Position numbers and translations under genes: made by a program. The notes below the pieces were generated by a model. That model saw only the letters and a program-made list of their open reading frames with translations. It made no database searches and had not been told where the DNA came from. A stretch of DNA of 64,000 bases from Streptomyces sp. WM4235 (GTDB lineage Bacteria > Actinomycetota > Actinomycetes > Streptomycetales > Streptomycetaceae), in contig NZ_LGDE01000170.1 of NCBI RefSeq assembly GCF_001279725.1, positions 14,206-78,205 on the forward strand, written 5' to 3'. Shown one piece after another: positions 27,910 to 36,730 of the stretch; within the stretch, counting starts at the first letter, position 1; each line of letters begins with the position of its first letter.

Positions 27910-28911
27910 GTGATCGAGCTTGAGGGCGTGCCCGAGCTGATCGACCCGGTCATGGTGGCCGCGTTCGAGGGCTGGAACGACGCGGGTGACGCCGCCTCCG
28001 GTGCGGTGACGCACCTGGACCGGGAGTGGAAGGGCGAGGTCTTCGCGGCTCTGGACGCCGAGGATTACTACGACTTCCAGGTCAACCGGCCGACGGTCTG
28101 GCTGGACAACGGGGTACGGAAGATCACCTGGCCGACGACGCGTCTGTCGGTGGTCAGGATCGGCGGCGCCAAACCGCGCGACCTGGTGTTGGTGCGGGGC
28201 ATCGAACCGTCCATGCGCTGGCGGTCGTTCTGCAACGAGATCCTCGGCTTCGCCCACGAGTTGGGCGTGGAGATGGTCGTCATCCTGGGGGCGCTGCTCG
28301 GGGACACACCGCACACCCGGCCGGTCCCGGTGAGCGGTGTGACGTCCGACGCCGACCTGGCGCGCACGATGGACCTGGAGGAGACCAAGTACGAGGGTCC
28401 GACCGGGATCGTGGGCGTGCTCCAGGAGGCCTGTACGCACGCGGGCGTGCCGGCGGTGTCGCTGTGGGCGGCGGTGCCGCACTACGTGTCGCAGCCGCCG
28501 AACCCGAAGGCGACGCTGGCGCTGCTGAACCGGCTGGAGGATCTGATCGACATTCGGATCCCGCTCGGCGAACTCCCCGAGGACGCGCGGGCCTGGCAGT
28601 TGGGCGTGGACCAACTGGCCGCCGAGGACAGCGAGGTGGCCGAGTACGTGCAGACGCTGGAGGAGGCGCGGGACACCGCGGACCTGCCGGAGGCCTCGGG
28701 GGACGCCATCGCCCGGGAGTTCGAGCGGTACCTGCGGCGCCGTGACCCGGCGGCCGATCCGGGCACGGCGGGCGACTCCGGCTCGTACTTCCGCGACCTC
28801 TCGGGCGGCGGTCGTCCGCAGCCGAAGCCGAGGCCCGGACCGGAGGAGTCGGCGGGCTCGCCCGAGGCACCCGACACACCGGACACGGACGAGGACACCC
28901 CCGAGGCCTGA
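27910..28911 (+). CDS. PAC2-family protein
   Basis: A 333-residue protein of the PAC2 (proteasome assembly chaperone 2-like) family, known by LIDPVMVAAFEGWNDAGDAA at residues 10-29 and GALLGDTPHTRPVPVSG (about 126-142). The conserved core ends near residue 270, followed by an acidic, Pro-rich disordered tail. Despite the family name, no role in proteasome assembly is established in actinobacteria; the gene is 19 kb from prcA here. The GTG start has GAAGGAGACC 4 bases upstream. It is convergent with mshC across a 38-bp perfect palindrome. Confidence 0.88.
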   Translation: MIELEGVPELIDPVMVAAFEGWNDAGDAASGAVTHLDREWKGEVFAALDAEDYYDFQVNRPTVWLDNGVRKITWPTTRLSVVRIGGAKPRDLVLVRGIEPSMRWRSFCNEILGFAHELGVEMVVILGALLGDTPHTRPVPVSGVTSDADLARTMDLEETKYEGPTGIVGVLQEACTHAGVPAVSLWAAVPHYVSQPPNPKATLALLNRLEDLIDIRIPLGELPEDARAWQLGVDQLAAEDSEVAEYVQTLEEARDTADLPEASGDAIAREFERYLRRRDPAADPGTAGDSGSYFRDLSGGGRPQPKPRPGPEESAGSPEAPDTPDTDEDTPEA

Positions 28912-28942
28912 CCGGCCGGTCGCCGGGGGTGTGGTGAACGAG

Positions 28943-28980
28943 CGAAGCGCGCCCCGGCGGTACCGCCGGGGCGCGCTTCG
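28943..28980. terminator. 38-bp perfect palindrome, bidirectional terminator
   Basis: Bases 28943-28980 are fully self-complementary (centre CGGTACCG), between convergent PAC2 and mshC genes. Confidence 0.8.
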
Positions 28981-29008
28981 TTGTCGGGGAGCGGTGCTCC
29001 CCCGCGTT

Positions 29009-30238
29009 CTACAGGGCCACGCCCAGCAGGGCGTCGACCGTACGGGAGACCAGGCCGGGGGCCGATTCGTCGTCGCCGGACGCGGCGATCTGGAGTTCGA
29101 CCCAGCGGTCCACCGCGGCCAGCGCGGCGGGGGCGTCCAGGTCGTCGGCGAGGGCCTCGCGGACCTCCTCGACCAGGGTGTCGGCGGGGATGCCGTCGGG
29201 TCGTGACACGGCCGCACGCCAGCGTTCGAGGCGGGCGACCGCCTCGGCGAGGACCTCGTCCGTCCACTCCCAGTCGGCCCGGTAGTGGTGGGCCAGCAGC
29301 GCGAGTCGGATGGCGGCGGGGTCGACGCCGGCGCGGCGCAGCGCGGAGACGAAGACCAGGTTGCCCTTCGACTTCGACATCTTCTCGCCGCCCAGGGCGA
29401 CCATGCCGGCGTGGACGTACGCCTTGGCCATCGGGAACTCGCCCGTCAGGGCCTGTGCGTGCGAGGCGCCCATCTCGTGGTGCGGGAAGGCCAGGTCGGA
29501 GCCGCCGCCCTGGATGTCGAAGCCCATGCCGAGGTGGTCGAGGGCGATGGCGACGCACTCGATGTGCCAGCCGGGTCGGCCGCGGCCCAGCGAGCCGCCG
29601 TCCCAGCTCGGCTCGCCCGGGCGGGCGGCCATCCACAGCATCGGGTCGAGCGGGTTCTTCTTGCCGGGGCGCTCGGGGTCGCCGCCGCGCTCGGCGGACA
29701 ACAGCCGCATCGCCTCGGCGTCGAGGTGGGAGACCTGCCCGAAGTGGGGGTCGGACTCCACGGAGAAGTAGATGTCGCCGTCGAGCTCGTAGGCGGCGCC
29801 CGCCTCCCGGAGCCGTTCGACCAGCGGCACGATGCCGGGTATGGCCTCGACGGCGCCGATGTAGTGCCGGGGCGGCAGCATCCGCAGGGCGGTCATGTCC
29901 TCGCGGAAGAGGGCCGTCTCGCGTTCGGCGAGCTCGGTCCAGTCCTGGCCGTCCCGCAGCGCCCGCTCCAGCAGCGGGTCGTCCACGTCGGTGACGTTCT
30001 GGACGTAGTGAACCTGCCGCTTGTTGTCGAGCCACACGCGCTGGACGAGGTCGAACGCGTTGTAGGTCGCCACGTGACCGATGTGGGTCGCGTCGTACGG
30101 GGTGATGCCGCAGACGTAGATACGGGCGACGGGACCGGGGTCGAGGGTGATCGTCCCTTGGGTCGCGGAGTCGTGGATCTGGAGGTCGCGGCCCTTGCCA
30201 GGAAGGGCGGGGACCTCAGAAGCGGGCCAGGCATGCAT
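29009..30238 (-). CDS. mshC: Mycothiol ligase MshC (Cys:GlcN-Ins ligase)
   Basis: ATP-dependent ligase that joins cysteine to glucosaminyl-inositol in mycothiol biosynthesis. 409 residues, derived from cysteinyl-tRNA synthetase. It has the adenylation motifs THIGH (about 52-56) in [20 protein letters not shown] and [11 protein letters not shown]. Zinc ligands are the Cys in [18 protein letters not shown] and FPHHEMG. It lacks the anticodon-binding extension of CysS, and the [13 protein letters not shown] start fits MshC. The three genes upstream on this strand form a conserved module. No divergent promoter elements are obvious. Confidence 0.95.
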   Translation of the reverse strand: MHAWPASEVPALPGKGRDLQIHDSATQGTITLDPGPVARIYVCGITPYDATHIGHVATYNAFDLVQRVWLDNKRQVHYVQNVTDVDDPLLERALRDGQDWTELAERETALFREDMTALRMLPPRHYIGAVEAIPGIVPLVERLREAGAAYELDGDIYFSVESDPHFGQVSHLDAEAMRLLSAERGGDPERPGKKNPLDPMLWMAARPGEPSWDGGSLGRGRPGWHIECVAIALDHLGMGFDIQGGGSDLAFPHHEMGASHAQALTGEFPMAKAYVHAGMVALGGEKMSKSKGNLVFVSALRRAGVDPAAIRLALLAHHYRADWEWTDEVLAEAVARLERWRAAVSRPDGIPADTLVEEVREALADDLDAPAALAAVDRWVELQIAASGDDESAPGLVSRTVDALLGVAL

Positions 30239-30347
30239 GCATCGAGACTAACCGGACTGGTGTTCCGGAAACGAACCGGACCTGCACTGTTGGCTTGATC
30301 GACACTCTTGCGATCTGGCCGGTTCCATGCATGTCGCGCCGGCCTGT

Positions 30348-31151
30348 TCAGACCGGCGGCCAGGGGATCGCGGGCCACTGCCCGGACGGCTTCGGATGGG
30401 TCCCCGTGCGCACCAGATGGGCCACACGGGCCCGTACGGCGTCCAACTCGACGGCGGTGATCAGTTCGGCCAGCCGGGTGGCGAGCGGGCCTCCGTCGGC
30501 CAGCTGATCGGCCAGGGAGGCCAGCGCGGACCGTGCCTCGTCCGTCAGCGACTCCCCCGCCCACCCCCACAGCAGGGTGCGCAGCTTGTCCTCCGTGTGG
30601 AAGGTCACTCCGTGGTCGATGCCGTAGAGCCGCCCGTCGGGGGCGGGCAGCAGGTGGCCGCCCTTGCGGTCGCCGTTGTTGATCACGGCGTCGAGGACGG
30701 AGAGCCGGCGCAGCCGGGGGTCGTCGGCGTGGACGAGCAGCGCGGTGCGCCCCTCGCCCACCTCGGCGAAGGCCACCGGCTTCCAGCCCTCCCCCGCCTC
30801 CTCGCCCTCGACGAGCGCGAGGAGCTCGGCCTCCGGTGGTTCCCCGGCGTCGATCCAGTGCTGGACCATGCCCTCGCCGTAAGGGCCGTCACGCAGCACG
30901 GTCGTCGGCACGAGTCCCCAACCGGTGGCCTCGGAGACCAGGTAGGCGGCGCGCTCGCGTTGGGCGAGGTTGCCGTCGGGGAAGTCCCACAGCGGCCGTT
31001 CGCCCTTGATCGGCTTGTAGACGCAGTCGACGCTCTCGCCCTCGTGCGTCACCGTGCAGTACAGGACGGCGTTGGAGGCCTCGGCGATGCGGGCGCGGAC
31101 GGTCAGCTCACCTCGGGTGAGCAGCTCCTCGATCGGGGTCACGGGGCTCAC
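30348..31151 (-). CDS. SCO1664-family protein with PI3/4-kinase-like motifs
   Basis: A 267-residue actinobacterial protein of the SCO1664/TIGR03843 family. I see a kinase-like set of motifs: Lys46 in VDCVYKPIKGERPLWDFPDG, a catalytic-loop-like NNGDRKGGHL (Asp161-His166), and a metal-binding-like GIDHGVTFH (Asp179-Gly181). This matches the order of the PI3/4-kinase, HipA and CtkA superfamily. Substrate is unknown. Its GTG start overlaps the stop of the DUF3090 gene by 4 bases (GTGA), so the two are translationally coupled. It follows the DUF3090 and histidine-phosphatase genes and precedes mshC. Confidence 0.85.
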   Translation of the reverse strand: MSPVTPIEELLTRGELTVRARIAEASNAVLYCTVTHEGESVDCVYKPIKGERPLWDFPDGNLAQRERAAYLVSEATGWGLVPTTVLRDGPYGEGMVQHWIDAGEPPEAELLALVEGEEAGEGWKPVAFAEVGEGRTALLVHADDPRLRRLSVLDAVINNGDRKGGHLLPAPDGRLYGIDHGVTFHTEDKLRTLLWGWAGESLTDEARSALASLADQLADGGPLATRLAELITAVELDAVRARVAHLVRTGTHPKPSGQWPAIPWPPV

Positions 31152-31738
31152 GCCTGGCGCCGGTAGCCGTTCTGGCGCGGACACACGTGCCCTTCGGGGT
31201 CGAGCGGCAGGCTGCACAGCGGGCACGGCGGGCGGCCCGCGTTGACGACGTCCAGGGCGCGTTTGGCGAAGGCCCGCGCCTGGCTGCCGGAAAGGCGGAC
31301 GCGGAGCATCGGGGGCCCGTTCTCCTCGTCCTGGAGCAGGCGCTCCTCCGCCTCGGCGAGATCCTCTTCCGAGTCCGCGTCGAGTTCGACGAGTGCCTGG
31401 GCCTCGACGATCATGCGCTGCTCCTCGCCGTCCCAGGCGAGGGCCATGGTCCCGACGCGGAACTCCTCCTCGACGGGGACGTCGAGCGGTGCGGTGTCGG
31501 GCGACTCGGTGGAGGCGACGGCGGGGACGGGGGCGTTGCCGCCGGTGCGCCGCACGACCTCGTCCAGCAGTTCGTCCATCCGCTCGGCCAGGGCCGCGAC
31601 CTGCGTCTTCTCCAGGGACACGCTCGTGAGCCGGGGGCCCGAGGAGGCCTGGAGGAAGAACGTACGACGTCCAGGCAGACCGACCGTGCCGGCCACGAAG
31701 CGGTCCGGCGGGTCGTAAAGGAAAACCTGACGGGGCAC
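31148..31738 (-). CDS. DUF3090 (SCO1665/TIGR03847) family protein
   Basis: A 196-residue protein beginning VPRQVFLYDPPDRFVAGTVG. The C-terminus carries a zinc-knuckle-like set, PPCPLCSLPLDPEGHVCPR (about 170-188), with Cys-x2-Cys and a later His-x-Cys. The middle (110-150) is acidic and helical. GTG start with TTGGAGAC upstream. No biochemical function is known for the family. Strict adjacency to a kinase-like gene (overlapping) and a phosphatase suggests it is their partner or substrate; that is inference. Confidence 0.85.
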   Translation of the reverse strand: MPRQVFLYDPPDRFVAGTVGLPGRRTFFLQASSGPRLTSVSLEKTQVAALAERMDELLDEVVRRTGGNAPVPAVASTESPDTAPLDVPVEEEFRVGTMALAWDGEEQRMIVEAQALVELDADSEEDLAEAEERLLQDEENGPPMLRVRLSGSQARAFAKRALDVVNAGRPPCPLCSLPLDPEGHVCPRQNGYRRQA

Positions 31739-31821
31739 GTCCAGTCTCCAAGTTTCGGCGGCGGGGGGAGGGGCGGTGCTGTGCGGTTGTGTTGGCCCGT
31801 CCACCCTACTGCGCCGTTCGA

Positions 31822-32529
31822 TCAGGCCGCGCCCGCACCGCCCCCCACGACGGCGTTCCCGTCGGCTTCGGGATCCTGCGGGGTTTCGGCGGACGCGCGC
31901 GGGATCAGTGACCCGAAGTCGCCGGTGTCGCCGAGCCGGAACACGAAGGGTCGGGTCGTGGTGTAGCGGATCGCGGTGACCGAGCAGGGGTCGACGTGGA
32001 TCCGCTGGAAGAGGTCGAGGTGCATGCCGAGGGCGTCCGCCACAAGGGACTTGATGATGTCGCCGTGCGAGCACATGAGGAAGACGGCGTCGCCGCCGTG
32101 CTCTTCCTCGATCCGCGCGTCCCATTCGCGCACGGCGTCCACGGCGCGGGCCTGCATGGCCCGCATGGACTCGCCGCCGGGGAAGGACGCCGCCGAGGGG
32201 TGCTGCTGGACGATCTTCATCAGGGGTTCGTCGGCGAGTTCGGAGAGCTTGCGGCCGGACCAGTCGCCGTAGTGGCACTCGCCGATCCGGTCGTCGGTGT
32301 GCTCGGTCAGCTCGGGTCGGGCGGCGAGCAGCGGGGCCAGCGTTTCCCGGCAGCGCTGGAGCGGGCTGCTGACGACGGCCGCGAGGGGCACGCCCGCGAG
32401 TCGCCCGGGCAGCGCGGCGGCCTGTTCGGCGCCGCGTTCGTCGAGGGCCACTCCCGGGGTCCATCCGGCGAGCAAGCCTGCGGTGTTGGCGGTGGACCGC
32501 CCGTGTCGTACGAGGATCAGCGTGGCCAT
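31822..32529 (-). CDS. Histidine-phosphatase-superfamily protein (MSMEG_4193 type)
   Basis: A 235-residue phosphoglycerate-mutase-like phosphatase. The catalytic RHG is LILVRHGRSTANTAGLLAGW (His8), with the second-arginine motif SSPLQRCRETL, the Glu of GECHYGDWSG, and the second catalytic His in LMCSHGDIIKSLVADALGMH. It belongs to the actinobacterial subfamily (TIGR03848) that co-occurs with the next two genes. Substrate unknown. It is divergent from the corA-like gene, 54 bp away. Confidence 0.88.
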   Translation of the reverse strand: MATLILVRHGRSTANTAGLLAGWTPGVALDERGAEQAAALPGRLAGVPLAAVVSSPLQRCRETLAPLLAARPELTEHTDDRIGECHYGDWSGRKLSELADEPLMKIVQQHPSAASFPGGESMRAMQARAVDAVREWDARIEEEHGGDAVFLMCSHGDIIKSLVADALGMHLDLFQRIHVDPCSVTAIRYTTTRPFVFRLGDTGDFGSLIPRASAETPQDPEADGNAVVGGGAGAA

Positions 32530-32583
32530 GCGCCCAGCCTAAGCGGTGCCGCCTGTGTGCGGGTGGGCTGGGCGCAGGGAAGA

Positions 32584-33576
32584 ATGCCCCGGGTGATTGT
32601 CGACTGCGCGATGTACCGGGACGGCCGCCGTTCCCAGGCCCCGAAGGACTTCTCGGACGCCCTGGACGAGGCCCGGGCCGGCGGCGACGCCTTCGTCTGG
32701 GTCGGCATGCACGAGCCGACGGAGAAGGAATTCGAGCACGTCAGCCAGGAGTTCGGCCTGCATCCCCTGGCGGTGGAGGACGCGCTGGGGGCGCACCAGC
32801 GGCCGAAGCTGGAGGTGTACGACGACTCGCTCTTCGTGGTCCTGAAGCCGGTGATGTACGACGAGGCGACGGACACCGTGACCACCGGCGAGTTGATGGT
32901 CTTCATCGGTGACTCGTTCGTGGTCACCGTCCGGCACGGCGAGGGCGCCGCGCTGGCCGCCGTCCGGCACCGGCTGGAGCACGAGCCGGACGTGCTCAAG
33001 CACGGGCCGACGGCCGTGTTGTACGCGGTGTCCGACGCCGTGGTGGACCACTACATCGAGGTGGCGGCCGAGCTCCAGTCCGACCTGGAGGAGCTGGAGG
33101 CCGAGGTGTTCGCGCCGAACGTGACGGACACGAAGAACACCGCCGCCCGGATCTACGGCTTCAAGCGGCAGGTGCTGGAGTTCCGTCGGGCGACGAGTCC
33201 GCTGCTCCAGCCGATGGACCGCCTCGCCTTCGGCAGCGTGCCGTTCGTGCACGACCACGCCCAGCCCTTCTTCCGTGACGTCGCCGACCACCTGACGAAG
33301 GCGAACGAGTACATCGAGGGCCTGGACCGGCTGCTGTCGGACGCGCTGGCGGCGCATCTGGCGCAGATGGGTGTCCGACAGAACGACGACATGCGCAAGA
33401 TCTCCGCCTGGGCGGCGATGGCGGCCGTCCCGACGATGGTCGCGGGGGTCTACGGCATGAACTTCGACCACATGTGGGAACTCCACCAGCGCTGGGGCTA
33501 TCCGGTACTGCTGGTGATCATGACGGTGCTGTGTCTGGGCCTGCACCGGATGTTCAAGCGCCGCGGCTGGCTGTAG
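32584..33576 (+). CDS. CorA-family magnesium/cobalt transporter
   Basis: A 330-residue homopentameric channel subunit. A large cytosolic N-terminal domain (1-265) is followed by two C-terminal membrane helices (about 278-298 and 306-325) with the signature VYGMNFDHMWEL between them. The GMN motif is the extracellular Mg-selectivity loop. Start is ATG with GGGAAG close upstream; GTG at 32593 is an alternative. It is divergent from the histidine phosphatase. Confidence 0.92.
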   Translation: MPRVIVDCAMYRDGRRSQAPKDFSDALDEARAGGDAFVWVGMHEPTEKEFEHVSQEFGLHPLAVEDALGAHQRPKLEVYDDSLFVVLKPVMYDEATDTVTTGELMVFIGDSFVVTVRHGEGAALAAVRHRLEHEPDVLKHGPTAVLYAVSDAVVDHYIEVAAELQSDLEELEAEVFAPNVTDTKNTAARIYGFKRQVLEFRRATSPLLQPMDRLAFGSVPFVHDHAQPFFRDVADHLTKANEYIEGLDRLLSDALAAHLAQMGVRQNDDMRKISAWAAMAAVPTMVAGVYGMNFDHMWELHQRWGYPVLLVIMTVLCLGLHRMFKRRGWL

Positions 33577-33606
33577 GCCGTCTCCCGCGGGGCGCCGCCG
33601 GGCCGC

Positions 33607-34395
33607 TCAGGCGAACTCGGGTGCGGTGACGGGTTCGCCGCCCAGCGCGTCGCGCCGTTCGGGCAGGCGCAGGTCGATCATGCGGTGCCAGCCGCTGAAG
33701 CGCTCGTACGCGTACATGCCGCGGATGCCGGCGGCGAGCGCGGCGGACTTGGGCGCGGGCCAGCGCAGGATCCGCCCCATGTGCGCCATCACGGCGAGGC
33801 TCACGTCGCGGTAGACGCCGATCTCGGCGAGCGCGCTGGTGCGCAGGGTCCGCTGGATGGTCCGGGCGTGGCCCTCGCGGGCGAGCCTCAGGAGTTCCTC
33901 GTGGCAGTAGGCGAGGTGGTTGTCCTCGTCGTTGCTGATCATGCGGATGGCCTTGCCGATCTCGGGGTGGTCCCCGAAGCACTTGACCAACATCACCATC
34001 TGGTCCGCGGCGCGCTGTTCGGTGACCCGGCTGTGCGCGAGGTAGACGACGATGTCCTCCTCGGTCAGCGGTTCGTCGCGGCGCAGCTGGTCGTGGGCGA
34101 GCCCGATGCCGCGCCGCTCCAGCAGCATCGTGTAGTCGGTCTCGGGCGGCACGGGAACCGCCGGCAGGCCGCGTTTGCGGAGCAGGGCCCGGAAGATCCG
34201 ACCGTGCTTGTCCTCGTCGGCGCCGTGGCGGGTGATCTTGGGTGCGAGATCGCGCATGCCGGCCGGCACGAGGGCCGCGATCCGGGCGTTCTCCCAGCCT
34301 CCCTGGGACTCCCCGCTGGCGGCGATGGAGCAGAACAGCTGGAAGGAGTCGTCGTGGTCGACGATCTCCTGGAACAGGCTGCGGGCAGAGAGCAT
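33607..34395 (-). CDS. Ferritin-like di-iron protein
   Basis: A 262-residue helical protein. Two Glu/Asp-x-x-His iron-ligand motifs are visible: HGADEDKHGRIFRAL (about 63-77) and ISNDEDNHLAYCHEEL (about 150-165), plus Glu residues in the helices between, the pattern of the ferritin-like superfamily. Function (oxygenase, rubrerythrin-like, or other) is not evident. Start MLSARSLFQEIVDHDD is preceded by TTGACTCGTTAC and lacks a Shine-Dalgarno. Longer in-frame starts run into non-conserved, Arg-rich sequence. Confidence 0.78.
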   Translation of the reverse strand: MLSARSLFQEIVDHDDSFQLFCSIAASGESQGGWENARIAALVPAGMRDLAPKITRHGADEDKHGRIFRALLRKRGLPAVPVPPETDYTMLLERRGIGLAHDQLRRDEPLTEEDIVVYLAHSRVTEQRAADQMVMLVKCFGDHPEIGKAIRMISNDEDNHLAYCHEELLRLAREGHARTIQRTLRTSALAEIGVYRDVSLAVMAHMGRILRWPAPKSAALAAGIRGMYAYERFSGWHRMIDLRLPERRDALGGEPVTAPEFA

Positions 34396-34586
34396 GTAAC
34401 GAGTCAAATGCGGATGGAGCGGACGGGCAACCGATACGTCGCACCGCTCGGCCGAATGAACGAACCGAAGGCGATGCCCGCAGGGCGTAACCCGGGGACC
34501 GCCGATCGCGTTGTTGGCGGTGTCGGCCGTGGCGGGGAAGACCCCCCGAGCCCCCACCACGGCCGCAGAACTTCCGACTCCTCGCC

Positions 34587-35636
34587 TCAGGCGAGACCCG
34601 CCAGTTCCAGCGCCTCGGTGCCGGCGCGCAGGGCGGTGATCCGCTCTTCCAGCGTGAATCCGGCCGGGGCCAGCGTCAGGGTCGTGACCCCGGCCTCCGC
34701 GTAGGCCCGCATCCCGTCCGCGATCCGCTCCACGGAGCCCAGCAGGGTGGTCGAGTCGATCAGCGAGTGCGGGACTGCGGCCGCCGCGCCCGCCTTGTCG
34801 CCGGCCAGGTACTTCTCCTGGATCTCGGCCGCTTCCTTCTCGTAGCCCATGCGCTGGGCCAACTGGTTGTAGAAGTTCTGCTTGGCGCTGCCCATGCCGC
34901 CGACGTACAGCGCGGTGTACGGGCGGAACATGTCCGCGAGCCCGCCCACGTCGGCGCCGATGGCCAGTGGCACGGTCGGACAGACGTCGAAGCCGTCCAT
35001 CGTCAGACCCGCCTTCTCGCGGCCCGCGCGGATGTGTCGCAGGGCCGTCTCCTCCAGGTGCTCCGCCGCCGGGAAGATCAGCAGGGCTCCGTCGGCGATC
35101 TCGCCCGTCTGCTCCAGGTTCTTCGGACCGATCGCGGCGATGTAGAGCGGGATGTGCTCGCGCTCGGGGTGCACGGTGAGCTTGATCGGCTTGCCGGGGC
35201 CGCCGGGCAGCGGGAGGGTCCAGTGCTGCCCTTCGTAGTTCAGCCGCTCGCGGCTCATCGCCTTGCGGACGATCTCCACGTACTCGCGGGTCCGGGCGAG
35301 CGGCTTGTCGAACTTCACGCCGTACCAGCCCTCCGAGACCTGCGGTCCGGAGACCCCGAGGCCGAGTCGGAAGCGGCCCTTGGTGAGCGAGTCCAGGGTG
35401 GCCGCGGTCATGGCCGTCATGGCGGGCTGGCGGGCCGGGATCTGGAAGATGGCCGAGCCGACGTCGATCCGCTCCGTCTGGGCCGCGACCCAGGCCAGGA
35501 CCGTGGCCGCGTCCGAGCCGTAGGCCTCGGCCGCCCAGCAGACGTCGTACCCGAGGCGGTCGGCCTCCTGGGCGACGGCGAGGTTGTCGGCGTCCATGCC
35601 CGCACCCCAGTAACCGAGATTGATGCCGAGCCGCAT
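34587..35636 (-). CDS. LLM-class F420-dependent oxidoreductase
   Basis: A 349-residue luciferase-like TIM-barrel protein. MRLGINLGYWGAGMDADNLA begins the barrel, with RLGLGVSGPQVSEGWYGVKF (about 90-110) and IPLYIAAIGPKNLEQTGEIA (about 165-185), which are family hallmarks of actinobacterial F420 enzymes. Streptomyces makes F420, so that cofactor is more likely than FMN. Substrate unknown. Transcribed leftwards, divergent from the aldo/keto reductase 101 bp away. Confidence 0.88.
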   Translation of the reverse strand: MRLGINLGYWGAGMDADNLAVAQEADRLGYDVCWAAEAYGSDAATVLAWVAAQTERIDVGSAIFQIPARQPAMTAMTAATLDSLTKGRFRLGLGVSGPQVSEGWYGVKFDKPLARTREYVEIVRKAMSRERLNYEGQHWTLPLPGGPGKPIKLTVHPEREHIPLYIAAIGPKNLEQTGEIADGALLIFPAAEHLEETALRHIRAGREKAGLTMDGFDVCPTVPLAIGADVGGLADMFRPYTALYVGGMGSAKQNFYNQLAQRMGYEKEAAEIQEKYLAGDKAGAAAAVPHSLIDSTTLLGSVERIADGMRAYAEAGVTTLTLAPAGFTLEERITALRAGTEALELAGLA

Positions 35637-35737
35637 GTGTCGTCCCCTTACCGGTTTACCGATCAGTAACGTTGGTCTGCGGGGGACTGTAGCGCGCCAC
35701 GGTGCCCCGCGTCAGTGCCCCAGTAGTCTCAGCGCTC

Positions 35738-36730
35738 ATGGAGCAGAGGCATCTCGGCCGCACCGGACTGCGCGTCTCCCGGATCGGCCTCGGCACCCTG
35801 ACCTGGGGACGGTCCGCCGAAGGACCCGACGAGGCGGGCGCGGCCGAGCAGTTGAAGACCTTCTGGGAGGCGGGCGGCACCTTCGTCGACACCGCCGACG
35901 TGTACGGGGGCGGGGAGGCGGAGCACCTCCTGGGGCAGTTGATCGGCGGAGCGGCGCCGCGGCGGGAACTGGTGATCGCGACCAAGTCGGGGTCCGTACG
36001 GGACCCGGATCGGCGCTTCGACTGTTCGCGCGGCCACCTGCTGGCCGCGCTGGACGATTCGCTGGCCCGCCTGGGCACCGACTACGTGGACCTGTGGCAG
36101 GTGCACGCCTTCGACCCGGGAACCCCGCTGGAGGAGACCCTCCAGGCCCTGGACCTGGCCGTGAGCAGCGGACGGGCGCGGTACGCGGGGGTGGCCGGCT
36201 TCAGCGGCTGGCAGTTGGCGAAGGCGGCGACCTGGCAGCTGGCGGCGCCGGGCCAGCGGACCCGCCTGGCGTCGACCCAGATGGAGTACTCGCTCCTCCA
36301 GCGGGGCGTGGAGCGCGAGGTGCTGCCGGCGGCACTGGACCTGGGCGTGGGCCTGCTGCCCTCGTCGCCGCTGGGGCGCGGGGTGCTGACGGGCAAGTAC
36401 CGGGACGGGACGCCCGCCGACTCGCGGGCCGCGTCGGAGACCCTGGCGGCCTTCGTGGACCCGTACCTGGACGATCCCGCGAGCCGGATCGTGGACGCGG
36501 TGGCGACGGCGGCGCAGGGGTTGGCGGTGACCCCGCTCCAGGTGGCGCTGGCGTGGATCCGGGACCGGCCGGGAGTCGTCGCGCCGATCGTCGGCGCGCG
36601 GACGGCGGCGCAGCTCGGCGCGGCGCTGTCGGTGGAGGCCCTTAGTCTTCCCGAGGAGATCTGCCGTGCGCTGGACGACGTGTCGGCGCCCGTGCACCGC
36701 TACCCCGATCAGGACTGGAGCACGCTGTGA
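35738..36730 (+). CDS. Aldo/keto reductase
   Basis: A 330-residue NADPH-dependent reductase of the (alpha/beta)8 class. Catalytic tetrad residues are seen as Asp and Tyr in FVDTADVYGGGEAEH, Lys in IATKSGSVR, and His in YVDLWQVHAFDP. Coenzyme-binding sequence includes PIVGARTAAQLGAAL near the C-terminus. Start MEQRHLGRTGLRVSRIGLG is the family N-terminus; no ribosome site, so translation may be leaderless. Its stop overlaps the next start by 4 bases (GTGA), coupling it to the RecD-like gene. Confidence 0.9.
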   Translation: MEQRHLGRTGLRVSRIGLGTLTWGRSAEGPDEAGAAEQLKTFWEAGGTFVDTADVYGGGEAEHLLGQLIGGAAPRRELVIATKSGSVRDPDRRFDCSRGHLLAALDDSLARLGTDYVDLWQVHAFDPGTPLEETLQALDLAVSSGRARYAGVAGFSGWQLAKAATWQLAAPGQRTRLASTQMEYSLLQRGVEREVLPAALDLGVGLLPSSPLGRGVLTGKYRDGTPADSRAASETLAAFVDPYLDDPASRIVDAVATAAQGLAVTPLQVALAWIRDRPGVVAPIVGARTAAQLGAALSVEALSLPEEICRALDDVSAPVHRYPDQDWSTL

